Source of the DNA: Scatosoma sp045588185
GTDB lineage: Bacteria > Bacillota > Clostridia > Christensenellales > Borkfalkiaceae
Assembly: GCA_045588185.1 (NCBI GenBank)
Contig: JAZNDR010000019.1
Location: forward strand, 1-51,734
DNA: 51,734 bases
Direction of reading: 5' to 3'
Shown: positions 14,154-24,088 of the stretch, in pieces
Numbering within the stretch: position 1 is the first letter of the stretch
How the letters are laid out: every line of letters starts with the position of its first letter
Notes under the pieces: model-generated
The model's database searches: none
What the model saw: only the letters and a program-made list of their open reading frames with translations
Told to the model about the DNA's origin: nothing
Program-made: the position numbers and the translations under genes

Positions 14154-16748
14154 ATGGATATGAGAAATTTTACTTCCAACACGGCGGCGGCTCTGCAAAA
14201 GGCGCAATCCGTCGCGCGTGAATACGGCAATCAAGAAGTCGGGCAAGTACATCTTTTATACGCGCTCGTCACGGCGGACGAAGGGCTGATCGGTCAGCTC
14301 CTTCAAAAAATGCAAAAAGACCTTAAAGGGATAGAAGCGGACGCGCTTGCGGAGATTGCTCGTTTACCCAAGGTGAGCGGGGGCGAGCAGTATCTTTCGC
14401 GCGGTTTGGCGCAAGCGATGGAAGCGGGCGAGAAGCAGGCGCAGAAAATGGGCGACAGTTATTTATCCGTTGAACATTTATTTTACGGACTGACGGAAAC
14501 GCCCGACGACAAGATAAAGAAAATTTTTAAAAATCACGGTATTGAGCAGAACTCGTTTATGCAAGCGCTGGCAAGCGTTCGCGGGAGCCGTCGGGTGGAC
14601 AGTGAAAACCCCGAGGACACTTACGACGTTTTGAACAAATACGGCACGGACCTTGTGGAAAAGGCGCGGGCGCAGAAAATCGACCCCGTTATCGGTCGGG
14701 ACGAGGAAATCCGAAACGTGGTGCGTATTTTATCGAGAAAGACGAAAAACAATCCCGTTTTAATAGGCGAAGCGGGCGTGGGTAAAACGGCTATCGCCGA
14801 GGGGCTCGCGATTCGTATTATGAAAGGGGACGTACCCGACTCGCTCAAAAACCGTAAAGTATTTTCCCTCGATATCGGCGCGTTGATTGCGGGGGCGAAA
14901 TTCCGCGGGGAATTTGAAGAACGGTTAAAAGCGGTGCTTGGCGAGGTGAAAAAGAGCGAGGGCGGTATTATTCTGTTCATTGACGAATTGCACACGATAG
15001 TGGGCGCGGGCAAGACGGACGGCGCGATGGACGCGGGCAATCTCTTAAAGCCTATGCTCGCGCGGGGCGAACTGCATTGTATCGGCGCGACGACCTTGGA
15101 CGAGTACCGCAAGTATATTGAAAAAGACCCTGCGCTTGAACGGCGGTTTCAGCCCGTGCTCGTTACCGAGCCGACGGTCGAGGATACCATTTCGATTTTG
15201 CGCGGATTAAAGGAGCGGTACGAGGTGTACCACGGCGTGAAAATTCAAGACAACGCGTTGATTGCGGCGGCGACGCTTTCGGATAGATATATCACGGACA
15301 GATTTTTGCCCGATAAGGCAATCGACCTCGTAGACGAGGCGTGTGCGCTTATCAAGACGGAAATGCAGTCGATGCCCTCGGAGATGGACGAGATTGCGCG
15401 GAAGATAATGCAATTAGAAATCGAGCAGAACGCGTTGAAAAAGGAAACGGATTCCCTTTCCGCCTCGCACCTGCAAGAGATAGAAAAGGAGTTATCCGAG
15501 TACCGCGAAAAGTACGCGCAAATGAAAGCGAAGTGGGAGAACGAGAAGAACTCTATCGGCAAGCTGCAAAAATTGCGCGAGGAGTTAGAAGCGGCGAACG
15601 CGCGTTTAGAAAAGGCGCAAAGGGCGTACGATTTACAAACGGCGTCCGAGTTGCAATACGGTAAAATCCCCGAATTAAAAAAGCAGTTGGAAGAATGTGA
15701 AAAGCAGGAAACGGCGGGGGCAGGTACGAAAGCAAACGCTTTGCTCCGCGATAAAGTGAGCGAGGAAGAGATAGCGCGTATCGTGGCTCGGTGGACGGGT
15801 ATACCCGTTGCGAAGCTTATGGAAGGGGAGCGGGAAAAGCTGTTGCGTTTGGACGAAACTCTGCACGAAAGGGTGGTTGGACAAAACGAAGCGGTAACCG
15901 CCGTAGCGAACGCGATTTTGCGTTCGCGGGCGGGGATAGCCGATCCCAACCGTCCTATCGGTTCGTTCTTATTCCTCGGCCCTACGGGCGTGGGGAAGAC
16001 GGAGCTTGCCAAGACGCTTGCGCGGGCATTATTCGACGATGAGAAGAATATGGTGCGTATTGATATGAGCGAGTATATGGAGAAATATTCCGTATCCCGT
16101 TTGATAGGCGCGCCCCCGGGGTACGTTGGTTACGACGAGGGCGGACAGTTGACGGAAGCGGTGCGCAGAAAGCCGTACTCCGTTATTCTCTTCGACGAGG
16201 TGGAGAAAGCGCACCCCGACGTGTTCAACGTGTTATTGCAAGTCCTTGACGACGGCAGGATAACGGACGGGCAGGGCAGGACGGTAGATTTCAAAAACAC
16301 CGTTATTATTCTGACTTCCAACCTCGGTTCGTCGGTGATTTTAGACGGGATTGAATACGACGGTTCGATATCGGACGAGGCGAAAGAGGAAGTGGAGAAG
16401 CTGTTGAAAGCGTCTTTCCGTCCTGAATTTTTAAATCGTTTGGACGAAACGGTATTCTTTAAACCGCTGACGAAAAACGAGATAGGGAAAATCGTGCGGT
16501 TGCTTGCGGACGGGCTTACCCGCCGTTTGCAGGAAAAGCAGTTACAATTGACTTTGACGGACGAAGCGGTGCAAAAGATAATCGACGGCGGTTACGACCC
16601 CATTTACGGGGCAAGACCGTTGAAGCGATATATGCAGCATTCGTTGGAAACGATGCTTGCCAAGCGGATTTTATCGGGCGACTTAAACGCGGGCGACACG
16701 CTGACGGTCACGGTGGAAGACGGCGAACTGACGGTAAAGAAATTATAA
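14154..16748 (+). CDS. clpB: ATP-dependent disaggregase ClpB
   Basis: The 864-aa size is full ClpB length. The Clp N domain covers about 1-150. AAA1 has Walker A GEAGVGKT and Walker B LFIDELH, the M-domain coiled coil runs roughly 410-530 (rich in Glu, Lys and Gln), and AAA2 has Walker A GPTGVGKTEL and Walker B LFDEVEKAHPD. The long M domain distinguishes it from ClpC and ClpA. It works with DnaK/DnaJ/GrpE to resolve protein aggregates after stress. ATG 14154 is chosen for the AGGAG at 14141-14145. It is transcribed alone, and no heat-shock operator is recognisable upstream. Confidence 0.96.
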   Translation: MDMRNFTSNTAAALQKAQSVAREYGNQEVGQVHLLYALVTADEGLIGQLLQKMQKDLKGIEADALAEIARLPKVSGGEQYLSRGLAQAMEAGEKQAQKMGDSYLSVEHLFYGLTETPDDKIKKIFKNHGIEQNSFMQALASVRGSRRVDSENPEDTYDVLNKYGTDLVEKARAQKIDPVIGRDEEIRNVVRILSRKTKNNPVLIGEAGVGKTAIAEGLAIRIMKGDVPDSLKNRKVFSLDIGALIAGAKFRGEFEERLKAVLGEVKKSEGGIILFIDELHTIVGAGKTDGAMDAGNLLKPMLARGELHCIGATTLDEYRKYIEKDPALERRFQPVLVTEPTVEDTISILRGLKERYEVYHGVKIQDNALIAAATLSDRYITDRFLPDKAIDLVDEACALIKTEMQSMPSEMDEIARKIMQLEIEQNALKKETDSLSASHLQEIEKELSEYREKYAQMKAKWENEKNSIGKLQKLREELEAANARLEKAQRAYDLQTASELQYGKIPELKKQLEECEKQETAGAGTKANALLRDKVSEEEIARIVARWTGIPVAKLMEGEREKLLRLDETLHERVVGQNEAVTAVANAILRSRAGIADPNRPIGSFLFLGPTGVGKTELAKTLARALFDDEKNMVRIDMSEYMEKYSVSRLIGAPPGYVGYDEGGQLTEAVRRKPYSVILFDEVEKAHPDVFNVLLQVLDDGRITDGQGRTVDFKNTVIILTSNLGSSVILDGIEYDGSISDEAKEEVEKLLKASFRPEFLNRLDETVFFKPLTKNEIGKIVRLLADGLTRRLQEKQLQLTLTDEAVQKIIDGGYDPIYGARPLKRYMQHSLETMLAKRILSGDLNAGDTLTVTVEDGELTVKKL

Positions 16749-16757
16749 CGGAAAACG

Positions 16758-16794
16758 ACGCTCCGCCTGCATGTGCAGGCGGAGCGTAAATTTT
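16758..16794 (+). terminator. terminator after clpB
   Basis: The stem 16758-16771 with 16774-16787 is GC-rich and perfect, and is followed by AAATTTT. Confidence 0.75.
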
Positions 16795-16824
16795 ATAAAG
16801 CGCGAACAAATTTTCGATTTTCTA

Positions 16825-16853
16825 TTTACAAGCACACAATTTTGTGGTATAAT
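16825..16853 (+). promoter_or_regulatory. extended -10 promoter 6 bp before a start codon
   Basis: TTTACA (16825-16830), 17 bp, TGG-TATAAT (-10 at 16848-16853). ATG 16860 begins 6 bp after the -10, so the expected transcription start coincides with the start codon. Confidence 0.75.
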
Positions 16854-16859
16854 ATTTTT

Positions 16860-17930
16860 ATGGGAATGAAGATAATACATACGGCGGATATTCATATCGG
16901 CTCGGCGCTCAAAGGCTTGCCGAGCGACAAGAGCGCGCTTAGAAAGGCGGAAATTTTAGACGGTTTCCGCCGTCTTTGCGCGTACGCGAAAAAAGAAGCG
17001 GTTTCCGCCGTGCTTATCGCGGGCGATTTATTCGACGGGAGAAACGCGCCTCGGCATATTCGGCGCGAGGTGTTTTCGGCGATTGCCTCGGCAAGCCCCG
17101 TACGCTTTTTCTATGCGTTAGGCAATCACGACGGCGAGCTGGATTGGACGGACGAGCTCCCCAAAAATCTGTTTACCTTTTCGCAAAGCCGTGGATTTCA
17201 AAGCTACGAGCTGGGCGAGGGAATTTGTATTACGGGGATAGACGGGCGCGGTTTTTCGGACGGCGCGTTTTCGTCGCTCACTTTATTGCCTGAAAATTAT
17301 AATATCGTGCTATTACACGGGGATATTAACGGGGAAATTCCCCTGCCCCGTTTGCAAAACCGTTTTATCGACTATCTTGCGTTGGGGCATATTCATAAAC
17401 CGACGGTCAAAAGCGAACGGCTGGACAGGCGGGGCGTGTACCGTTATTGCGGTTGCTTGGAAGGTCGGGGGTTCGACGAGATAGGCGACAGGGGATTTTT
17501 CCTGTTAGAGATAAAGGACGGCGCGCTTTTACAAGAGAAATTTTTATCCTTTGCCACGCGCAAAACGGTAGAGGTGCGCGTGGATATTTCCGCCTGTAAT
17601 TCTTACTTTGAAGTGGAGAACGCCGTTTTGCAATCGCTAAACGGCGTATCGGAGAAAAACCTTGTAAAAATCGTCCTTTTTGGACGGTACAAGGCGGGCT
17701 TGCGCAAGGATATTCCCTTATTAACCGCTCGTTTAAGCGAACGCTTTTTCTGCGTACGGGTTGAGGACGAAAGCCGTATTTTATTAAACGCGCAGGAGTT
17801 CGCAAACGACCTCACCGAGCGGGGAGAATTCGTGAGAGAGGCGGGCAGGTACGAGATGAACGCCGATTTTTTGAGCGAAGTTTTGGAAGTGGGGTTAAAA
17901 GCTTTAAGCGGGGAGGAGATTGATTTATGA
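16860..17930 (+). CDS. SbcD/YhaO-like metallophosphoesterase, DNA repair nuclease
   Basis: This is a 356-aa Mre11/SbcD-type calcineurin-fold protein. Metal motifs appear in order: HTADIHIGS, AGDLFDGRN, GNHDGE, LLHGDING and GHIHKP. The C-terminal ~130 residues are an accessory region, as in B. subtilis YhaO. With the adjacent SbcC-like ATPase it should form a nuclease complex acting on DNA ends. The open frame extends upstream, but the promoter at 16825-16853 makes ATG 16860 (or ATG 16866) the first available start. No SD is present, which suggests leaderless translation. The ATGA overlap with the next gene supports one operon. Confidence 0.88.
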   Translation: MGMKIIHTADIHIGSALKGLPSDKSALRKAEILDGFRRLCAYAKKEAVSAVLIAGDLFDGRNAPRHIRREVFSAIASASPVRFFYALGNHDGELDWTDELPKNLFTFSQSRGFQSYELGEGICITGIDGRGFSDGAFSSLTLLPENYNIVLLHGDINGEIPLPRLQNRFIDYLALGHIHKPTVKSERLDRRGVYRYCGCLEGRGFDEIGDRGFFLLEIKDGALLQEKFLSFATRKTVEVRVDISACNSYFEVENAVLQSLNGVSEKNLVKIVLFGRYKAGLRKDIPLLTARLSERFFCVRVEDESRILLNAQEFANDLTERGEFVREAGRYEMNADFLSEVLEVGLKALSGEEIDL

Positions 17931-20167
17931 GACTTCTTTCCTGTCAGATATCGGGGTTTGGTAAACTTGAAAATGTCGCGTTCGATTTATCCGCGCCTAT
18001 CGTTTGCGTGAAAGCGGATAACGGCTGGGGAAAGACCACGCTTGCCGATTTTATCGGGAGTATGCTCTACGGCTTGGACGGCGGCCGAAGACAGACGGTT
18101 TCGGGGAATGACAGACTCCGTTACGAGCCGTGGTCGGGCGCGCGGTTCGGCGGTTCGCTCACCTTTACGCACGGGGGCAAGACCTACCGTGTGGAGCGGT
18201 TTTTCGGTAAGACCGCGGGCGGGGATACCGTCAAAATTTACGATAAAAACAATATGCTTTGCTATGATTTCGGAGAGAAATGCGAACGCTTGGGCGAAAT
18301 TTTGCTGGGCGTGGACAGAGAGAGCTTCGAACGCACGGCGTATATTCCGCAGGGCGGGCAGGGCGCGGGCGCGTTACCGCAGGATATCCGTTCGCGGCTG
18401 TTGTCCCTGTTGAGTGCAGACGGGGAGAAAGAGGGGGCAAACGACGCGGTGGCAAGGCTAGACGCAGCGGAGCGCGCGCTCCGTGCAAAACGCCGTCCCG
18501 CCAAGGGGAAGCTGGACGAGATAGACGAGAGGCTCGCCTATTTGCAGGCGCAAAAATCCGATTGCCGACGCGCGGAAGAAGCCGCGCAGGAATTGCAGAC
18601 TGAGGCGCAGGAATACGCCCGTCGGCTTGCGTTTTTGAAGTCGGAAACGGAAAAGCTTTCCGCGCTCGCGCAAGAATACGCGCGCAAAAGCGAGCAGGAC
18701 GCGATACGCTCGGCAAGAGAAGAAATAGAGAATAAGCGCAGGGAAGCGCAAGCAGAGCTTGCCCGCTTGGACGGATTTTTCGGGAAAGCGGATCCGCTGA
18801 CGGTGAATACGGAAGGGTTGGAAGGTGCGATAAAGGAGTTTTATTCACTTAAAGACGAGCTGGAAAAAGCGTTGCCCGAAGCGGAAGAATTTGAACGCAA
18901 AGCGCAGGAAAAGCGGGCGTTAAAGGAACGGATTATAACGAGCGAGCGGACTTTGGAAGATTATAAGGTTATGCTCGACAGTGCGCGCAAGCCGTCGGTT
19001 GCGGATAAAAAGGAACATAAAAAGAAAGAACGGAAAAGAAAGCGCTCGCATTTGAACGCGGGGCTGGGTATCGTGTTTTCGCTCGCCGCCGCGCTGTTAG
19101 GCGCGGCACTTACGCAGGATATGCCCACGGTGGGGACTATCGTAACTGTTCTCGGCGTGCTTGGGTTGCTCGGTTGCGGGGCGGTATTTTTAAAGACTTC
19201 GACTTTGGGCGGAAAAGAAACGGGCACAGTGGACGAGGCGGTAAAAGAACGGTATCTGTTGGCGAAAGCGGAAACGGACGAGCTGAAAAAACGGCTGTCC
19301 GCGTACCCAAGCGATATGAAAAAGAAGCTGGAAGCGTTGCGGACGGGGATAGACCGCAAGCGTGCGCGTGCGGAAGCGTTGGAAACGGCAATCGAGAATT
19401 TCTTGCGCAATTTTGCGTTGGAAGAAGCGTACGACCACCGCGCTTCCCTTTCCAAAATCAAGGAAAACGCGGAACGGTATGCACGGCTAACGGCGGTAGT
19501 CGAGGATTGTACGCGCAGGATAGAGTCGTTCGCGCCCGTGGAAAATGAGCGGGATTTTACCGATTTTGAGGGCGGAGATATCGATGGCTTGCAAAATAAA
19601 AGAATGGGGTATGAAAGGGAGAAAGAGGAGCTGACGGCAACGCTTGCAGGCGTGCTCGCGCAGGCGGAAGCGCAGGAAAAGCGCGCCAGCTATCTTGCCG
19701 ATATTGCGTCGGAAGAGGAACGGTTGTCGGAAGAAAAGGCTCGGTTGGAAAGACGGTTGCAGGCGGTGCGCACGGCGAGGGAATTGCTCGTGCGGGCAAG
19801 GCATAATTTGGCTTCCCGTTATTTAGAGCCCGTCGAAAAGTCGGTGGCGGGGTATATAAAAACGCTGGGATTTTCCTTGCCAGCCAAGGCGAAATTTTCC
19901 GCCGACGGCACGCCTGTTTTAGAGGATAGCGCGGCTTACCGCAACGCCGAATATTACAGTGCAGGGATAAAGGATTTGCTGTGGTTTTGCGTACGGCTCG
20001 CGCTTGTGGAGGCGCTGTATCCCACCGAACAACCCACGCTGATTTTAGACGATCCGTTCGTGAATATGGACGATAAGACGACGGAAAAAGCGAAGTCGCT
20101 TTTGCGGGAGATTTCAAAGAAATACCAAATCGTGTATTTTACCTGTAAAGAGGAACGGAAAATATGA
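17927..20167 (+). CDS. SbcC/YhaN-like ATPase
   Basis: This 746-aa Rad50-like protein has Walker A at the N terminus (ADNGWGKTTLADFIGS) and Walker B with D-loop at the C terminus (LILDDPFVNMDD), separated by long coiled coils. Unlike SbcC, the middle carries two adjacent hydrophobic helices (about residues 375-425, LGIVFSLAAALLGAAL and VTVLGVLGLLGCGAVFL) instead of a zinc hook. This matches the YhaN type and suggests membrane attachment. It overlaps the metallophosphoesterase by 4 bp. No terminator was identified before the promoter at 20206. Confidence 0.85.
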   Translation: MRLLSCQISGFGKLENVAFDLSAPIVCVKADNGWGKTTLADFIGSMLYGLDGGRRQTVSGNDRLRYEPWSGARFGGSLTFTHGGKTYRVERFFGKTAGGDTVKIYDKNNMLCYDFGEKCERLGEILLGVDRESFERTAYIPQGGQGAGALPQDIRSRLLSLLSADGEKEGANDAVARLDAAERALRAKRRPAKGKLDEIDERLAYLQAQKSDCRRAEEAAQELQTEAQEYARRLAFLKSETEKLSALAQEYARKSEQDAIRSAREEIENKRREAQAELARLDGFFGKADPLTVNTEGLEGAIKEFYSLKDELEKALPEAEEFERKAQEKRALKERIITSERTLEDYKVMLDSARKPSVADKKEHKKKERKRKRSHLNAGLGIVFSLAAALLGAALTQDMPTVGTIVTVLGVLGLLGCGAVFLKTSTLGGKETGTVDEAVKERYLLAKAETDELKKRLSAYPSDMKKKLEALRTGIDRKRARAEALETAIENFLRNFALEEAYDHRASLSKIKENAERYARLTAVVEDCTRRIESFAPVENERDFTDFEGGDIDGLQNKRMGYEREKEELTATLAGVLAQAEAQEKRASYLADIASEEERLSEEKARLERRLQAVRTARELLVRARHNLASRYLEPVEKSVAGYIKTLGFSLPAKAKFSADGTPVLEDSAAYRNAEYYSAGIKDLLWFCVRLALVEALYPTEQPTLILDDPFVNMDDKTTEKAKSLLREISKKYQIVYFTCKEERKI

Positions 20168-20205
20168 AATTTCCGTGAAAGAGAAAGTATTTTCGCGCGA
20201 AACGT

Positions 20206-20233
20206 TTGACAATAAATTTTTAAAGTTTATAAT
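20206..20233 (+). promoter_or_regulatory. promoter of the ABC exporter pair
   Basis: TTGACA (20206-20211) and TATAAT (20228-20233) are separated by 16 bp. ATG 20272 follows an AGGAGAAAAG SD. Confidence 0.85.
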
Positions 20234-20271
20234 AATAGAGTAGAAAAAAAACAGTAGGAGAAAAGTCGAAA

Positions 20272-22053
20272 ATGGCAAGTACGGTAAAAACCTTGCTCAA
20301 AAGCGTACGGCAATATAAAAAGCCGTCGCTGATAACGCCGTTTTTTATGGCGGTAGAGGCGTTTTGCGAATGTTTGATTCCGTTTTTTATGACGAAAATG
20401 ATAAACGAAGACGCGCTCGCCTCGAACGGCGCGATGGCGCATATTTTAAAATACGGCGCGATTTTGTTGGGGCTTGCAATCTTTTCAATGATGAGCGGCG
20501 GCTTGGCGGGCAAATTCGCCGCAACGGCAAGCTGCGGTTTTGCAAGCAATTTGCGACACGATTTATTTTATCGAGTACAGAAATTCTCTTTTTCCAACGT
20601 GGATAAATTTTCGTCCTCGTCGCTCGTTACCCGCTTAACCACGGACGTTACCAATGTACAGCAATCCTATCAAATGTGTTTGCGTATCGCTATCCGCGTT
20701 CCTTTGCAATTTATTTTTGCAATCATTATGAGCTTCACAATCAATGCAAGCTTGGCGTGGATATTCGTATTAGTCGCGCCGTTTTTGGCGTTTATACTCC
20801 TTATGATTATGCGCGTGGTTATGCCCTTTTTCCGCCGTATCTTCAAAAAGTACGACGCGCTTAACAATTCCGTACAGGAAAACGTGGGCGGTATCCGCGT
20901 AGTAAAATCGTTCGTCCGCGAAGAACACGAAATTGAGAAATTTAAAAAAGCGGCGGGCGAGGTCCGCGACGACTTTACCAAAGCGGAAAAAATACTTGCG
21001 CTCAACAATCCCATTATGACGCTGTTCATCAATTTTGCGGCGGTATTGATTTCTTTCTTCGGCGCAAAGCTTATCATTCAAACGGGTACGATTGATTCCG
21101 CCGGGATTATTTCGGGAGAGTTTATTCCTACCGAGCTTTCGGCTTTGATTACCTACGGTATACAAATTCTTTCTTGCCTGATGATGTTCTCCATGGTGTT
21201 CGTTATGATTACGATGTCCTTCGAATCCGCACGGCGTATTTCGGAGGTCTTGTGCGAGGAATCCAACATTGCCAACCCCGAAAACGGCGTAAAGGAAGTA
21301 AAGAACGGCTCCGTCGTCTTTAAAAACGTTCGCTTTAAATATTCGGAAAAGGCGAACAAATACGCGCTTTCCGATATCGACCTTACGATAAATTCAGGTG
21401 AAACGGTAGGCATTTTGGGTGGCACGGGCTCGTCGAAAACCACGCTTATTCAGCTTATTCCCCGTCTGTACGACACGACGGAGGGCGAGGTGCTCGTCGG
21501 CGGTATCAACGTTAAAGATTACGATTTGGACGCGCTTCGTAAAGAAGTTGCCGTCGTGTTGCAAAAGAACGTTCTGTTTTCAGGAACGATTAAGGAAAAC
21601 TTACGCTGGGGGAACGAAAACGCTACGGACGAGGAATTGGAACGGGTTTGCAAATTGGCGCAAGCGGACGAGTTCGTTCGAGCGTTCCCCGACGGTTACG
21701 ATACTTATATCGAGCAAGGGGGCACGAACGTTTCGGGCGGTCAAAAGCAACGGCTTTGCATTGCCCGCGCACTGTTGAGAAAGCCGAAGGTGCTTATTTT
21801 AGACGATTCTACCTCGGCAGTCGATACGAAAACGGACGCGCTTATTCGCAAGGCGTTCGAAAAGGAAATTCCCGACACGACGAAAATCATTATTGCACAG
21901 CGCGTTTCTTCCGTAGAACACGCGGATAAGATTATCATTCTTGACGGCGGAAAAATGGTGGCTTGCGGAAATCACGCGCAATTACTGGAAAGCAGTGATA
22001 TTTACCGTGAAATTTACGAGGCGCAAACGAAGGGAAAGGGGGACGAAGCGTAA
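20272..22053 (+). CDS. ABC exporter half-transporter (degenerate-site subunit)
   Basis: The 593-aa protein has six transmembrane helices (residues ~15-320) followed by an ATPase domain. Walker A is GGTGSSKTT and the signature is VSGGQKQR. Walker B ends LILDDSTSAVD, so the catalytic Glu is Asp. This is typical of one half of heterodimeric type IV exporters such as BmrC/BmrD (established). Its stop overlaps the next start by one base (TAATG). The exported substrate is unknown; drug or lipid export is common in the family. Confidence 0.9.
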   Translation: MASTVKTLLKSVRQYKKPSLITPFFMAVEAFCECLIPFFMTKMINEDALASNGAMAHILKYGAILLGLAIFSMMSGGLAGKFAATASCGFASNLRHDLFYRVQKFSFSNVDKFSSSSLVTRLTTDVTNVQQSYQMCLRIAIRVPLQFIFAIIMSFTINASLAWIFVLVAPFLAFILLMIMRVVMPFFRRIFKKYDALNNSVQENVGGIRVVKSFVREEHEIEKFKKAAGEVRDDFTKAEKILALNNPIMTLFINFAAVLISFFGAKLIIQTGTIDSAGIISGEFIPTELSALITYGIQILSCLMMFSMVFVMITMSFESARRISEVLCEESNIANPENGVKEVKNGSVVFKNVRFKYSEKANKYALSDIDLTINSGETVGILGGTGSSKTTLIQLIPRLYDTTEGEVLVGGINVKDYDLDALRKEVAVVLQKNVLFSGTIKENLRWGNENATDEELERVCKLAQADEFVRAFPDGYDTYIEQGGTNVSGGQKQRLCIARALLRKPKVLILDDSTSAVDTKTDALIRKAFEKEIPDTTKIIIAQRVSSVEHADKIIILDGGKMVACGNHAQLLESSDIYREIYEAQTKGKGDEA

Positions 22054-24032
22054 TGGCAGAACAAAGAGCTTACGAACAAAAACCCCGTGCGATGAAGCCC
22101 ATGCGCGGGCGCGGTATGCCCGTGCCCAAGGGCGCAATCAAGAAAGGCACGCTTTCCCGTCTTTTAAAAACGGTATTCAAGTACTATAAATGGCAACTCA
22201 TTATCGTATTTATTTGTATTGCAATCAATTCAACGGGCAGTCTTGTATCTTCCGTGTTTTTACAAACGCTGATCGACGACGTAATCCCCCAAGGCGTATC
22301 GCAGGGCTTTGACGCAGTACAGGGGCGGTTGGTCGGTATGGTATTGGGTATGGCGGCGATGTATATCGTCGTCGTGCTTGCCGCGTTTTTTTATCACCGC
22401 TTGATGGCGACCGTTACGCAGGGCATGCTGTACCATTTGCGTGAAGATATGTTTTCTAAAATGCAAACGCTTCCGATAAAATATTTCGACACGCACGCGC
22501 ACGGCGAAATTATGAGTACCTATACCAACGATACCGACGCTACCCGTCAGCTTATCGGACAGAGCTTGCCCTCGCTTTTAAGTAATTCGCTTACGCTGCT
22601 TTTATCTATCGTTTTGATGCTGTGGTATAGCTTTTGGCTGTCCTTTGTAGTGGCGCTCTTTACCGTGCTGATGACGTTCGTCGTAAGAAAAATCGGCGGA
22701 AACAGCGCGAAGTATATGGTTGCACAGCAACGGGCTTTGGCAACGGAAGAGGGCTTCGTCGAAGAAATGATGAAGGGGCAAAAGGTCGTTAAGGTATTTA
22801 CGCACGAAGAAAAAGCAAAAGAGGATTTCGATAAATACAACGCTCAACTTTTTAAAGATAGTGAACGCGCGCATATTTTCGGCAATATTTTAGGTCCTAT
22901 TCTCGGGAATATCGGTAACTTTAACTACGTGTTATTAACGATTGTCGGCGGATTATTTTTAACGCTTGGTTGGTCGAACGTAGGATTAAGCAGTATCTTC
23001 TTTGGAATTTCTACTTTGGAAATCGGTATTATCGTGGCGTTTTTGGGTATGTCGAGAAACTTTACGCAAATCGTCAACCAAATGTCCCAACAAATCTCTA
23101 TGATTGCTATGGGTCTTGCAGGCGCAAGCCGTATCTTTACGCTTATGGACGAAGAACCTGAAAAGGACGAGGGCTACGTTACACTTGTCAATGCCAAGCA
23201 CGATGAAAACGGTGAGCTCGTGGAAACGGCGGAGCGTACGGGGCTTTGGGCATGGAAGCATTATCATAAAGCGGACGGTACTACGACGTATACCGAACTG
23301 AAAGGGGATATCGTTATGGAGAGCGTAGACTTCGGTTACGTTCCCGAAAAGCAAGTTTTAACCGACGTATCCCTGTACGCCAAGCCCGGTCAAAAGATTG
23401 CGTTCGTCGGCGCGACGGGTGCAGGCAAAACGACGATCACCAACCTTATCAACCGCTTCTACGATATCGCGGACGGAAAGATACGGTATGACGGTATCAA
23501 TATCAATAAAATCCGCAAGAGCGACTTGCGCAGGTCGCTGGGAATCGTGTTGCAGGATACCAATCTGTTCACGGGTACGGTTATGGAAAATATCCGTTAC
23601 GGCAGACTGGAGGCGACGGACGAGGAATGTATAGAAGCAGCGAAGCTGGCGAACGCGGACGACTTTATTCGCCGACTTCCCGACGGCTATAACACGATGC
23701 TGACGAACAATGGGGCGAACCTTTCGCAAGGGCAAAGACAGCTCCTTTCGAACGCGCGAGCGGCGGTTGCCGATCCGCCCGCGATGATTTTGGACGAAGC
23801 GACGTCGTCTATCGACACGCGCACGGAAGCGTTGGTGCAAAGCGGTATGGATAAGCTGATGCACGACAGAACGGTATTCGTAATAGCGCATAGACTTTCG
23901 ACGGTACGAAATTCGGACGCAATCATGGTACTCGACCACGGAAAAATCATTGAACGGGGCACGCACGAGCAGTTAATTGAGCAAAAAGGCACTTACTATC
24001 AATTATACACGGGCGCATTCGAGTTAGAATAA
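22053..24032 (+). CDS. ABC exporter half-transporter (consensus-site subunit)
   Basis: This is a 659-aa partner of the preceding gene. A Pro/Arg/Gly-rich N terminus (PRAMKPMRGRGMPVPKG) precedes six transmembrane helices. The ATPase has Walker A GATGAGKTT, signature LSQGQRQLL and a normal Walker B MILDEATSSID. A ~45-residue linker between the membrane and ATPase domains (ending near GLWAWKHYHKADGTTTY) is, from memory, usual in clostridial members. The two halves probably form one heterodimer. A bidirectional terminator follows. Confidence 0.9.
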   Translation: MAEQRAYEQKPRAMKPMRGRGMPVPKGAIKKGTLSRLLKTVFKYYKWQLIIVFICIAINSTGSLVSSVFLQTLIDDVIPQGVSQGFDAVQGRLVGMVLGMAAMYIVVVLAAFFYHRLMATVTQGMLYHLREDMFSKMQTLPIKYFDTHAHGEIMSTYTNDTDATRQLIGQSLPSLLSNSLTLLLSIVLMLWYSFWLSFVVALFTVLMTFVVRKIGGNSAKYMVAQQRALATEEGFVEEMMKGQKVVKVFTHEEKAKEDFDKYNAQLFKDSERAHIFGNILGPILGNIGNFNYVLLTIVGGLFLTLGWSNVGLSSIFFGISTLEIGIIVAFLGMSRNFTQIVNQMSQQISMIAMGLAGASRIFTLMDEEPEKDEGYVTLVNAKHDENGELVETAERTGLWAWKHYHKADGTTTYTELKGDIVMESVDFGYVPEKQVLTDVSLYAKPGQKIAFVGATGAGKTTITNLINRFYDIADGKIRYDGININKIRKSDLRRSLGIVLQDTNLFTGTVMENIRYGRLEATDEECIEAAKLANADDFIRRLPDGYNTMLTNNGANLSQGQRQLLSNARAAVADPPAMILDEATSSIDTRTEALVQSGMDKLMHDRTVFVIAHRLSTVRNSDAIMVLDHGKIIERGTHEQLIEQKGTYYQLYTGAFELE

Positions 24033-24044
24033 GAAACAAACGAT

Positions 24045-24088
24045 AAAAAACAACCCACGGACCTTTAACGGTGCGTGGGTTGTTTTTT
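24045..24088. terminator. bidirectional terminator between convergent genes
   Basis: The stem 24045-24059 with 24074-24088 has an A6 run on one side and a T6 run on the other. It serves the exporter operon (plus) and the PHP phosphatase (minus), whose stop codon it overlaps. Confidence 0.85.
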
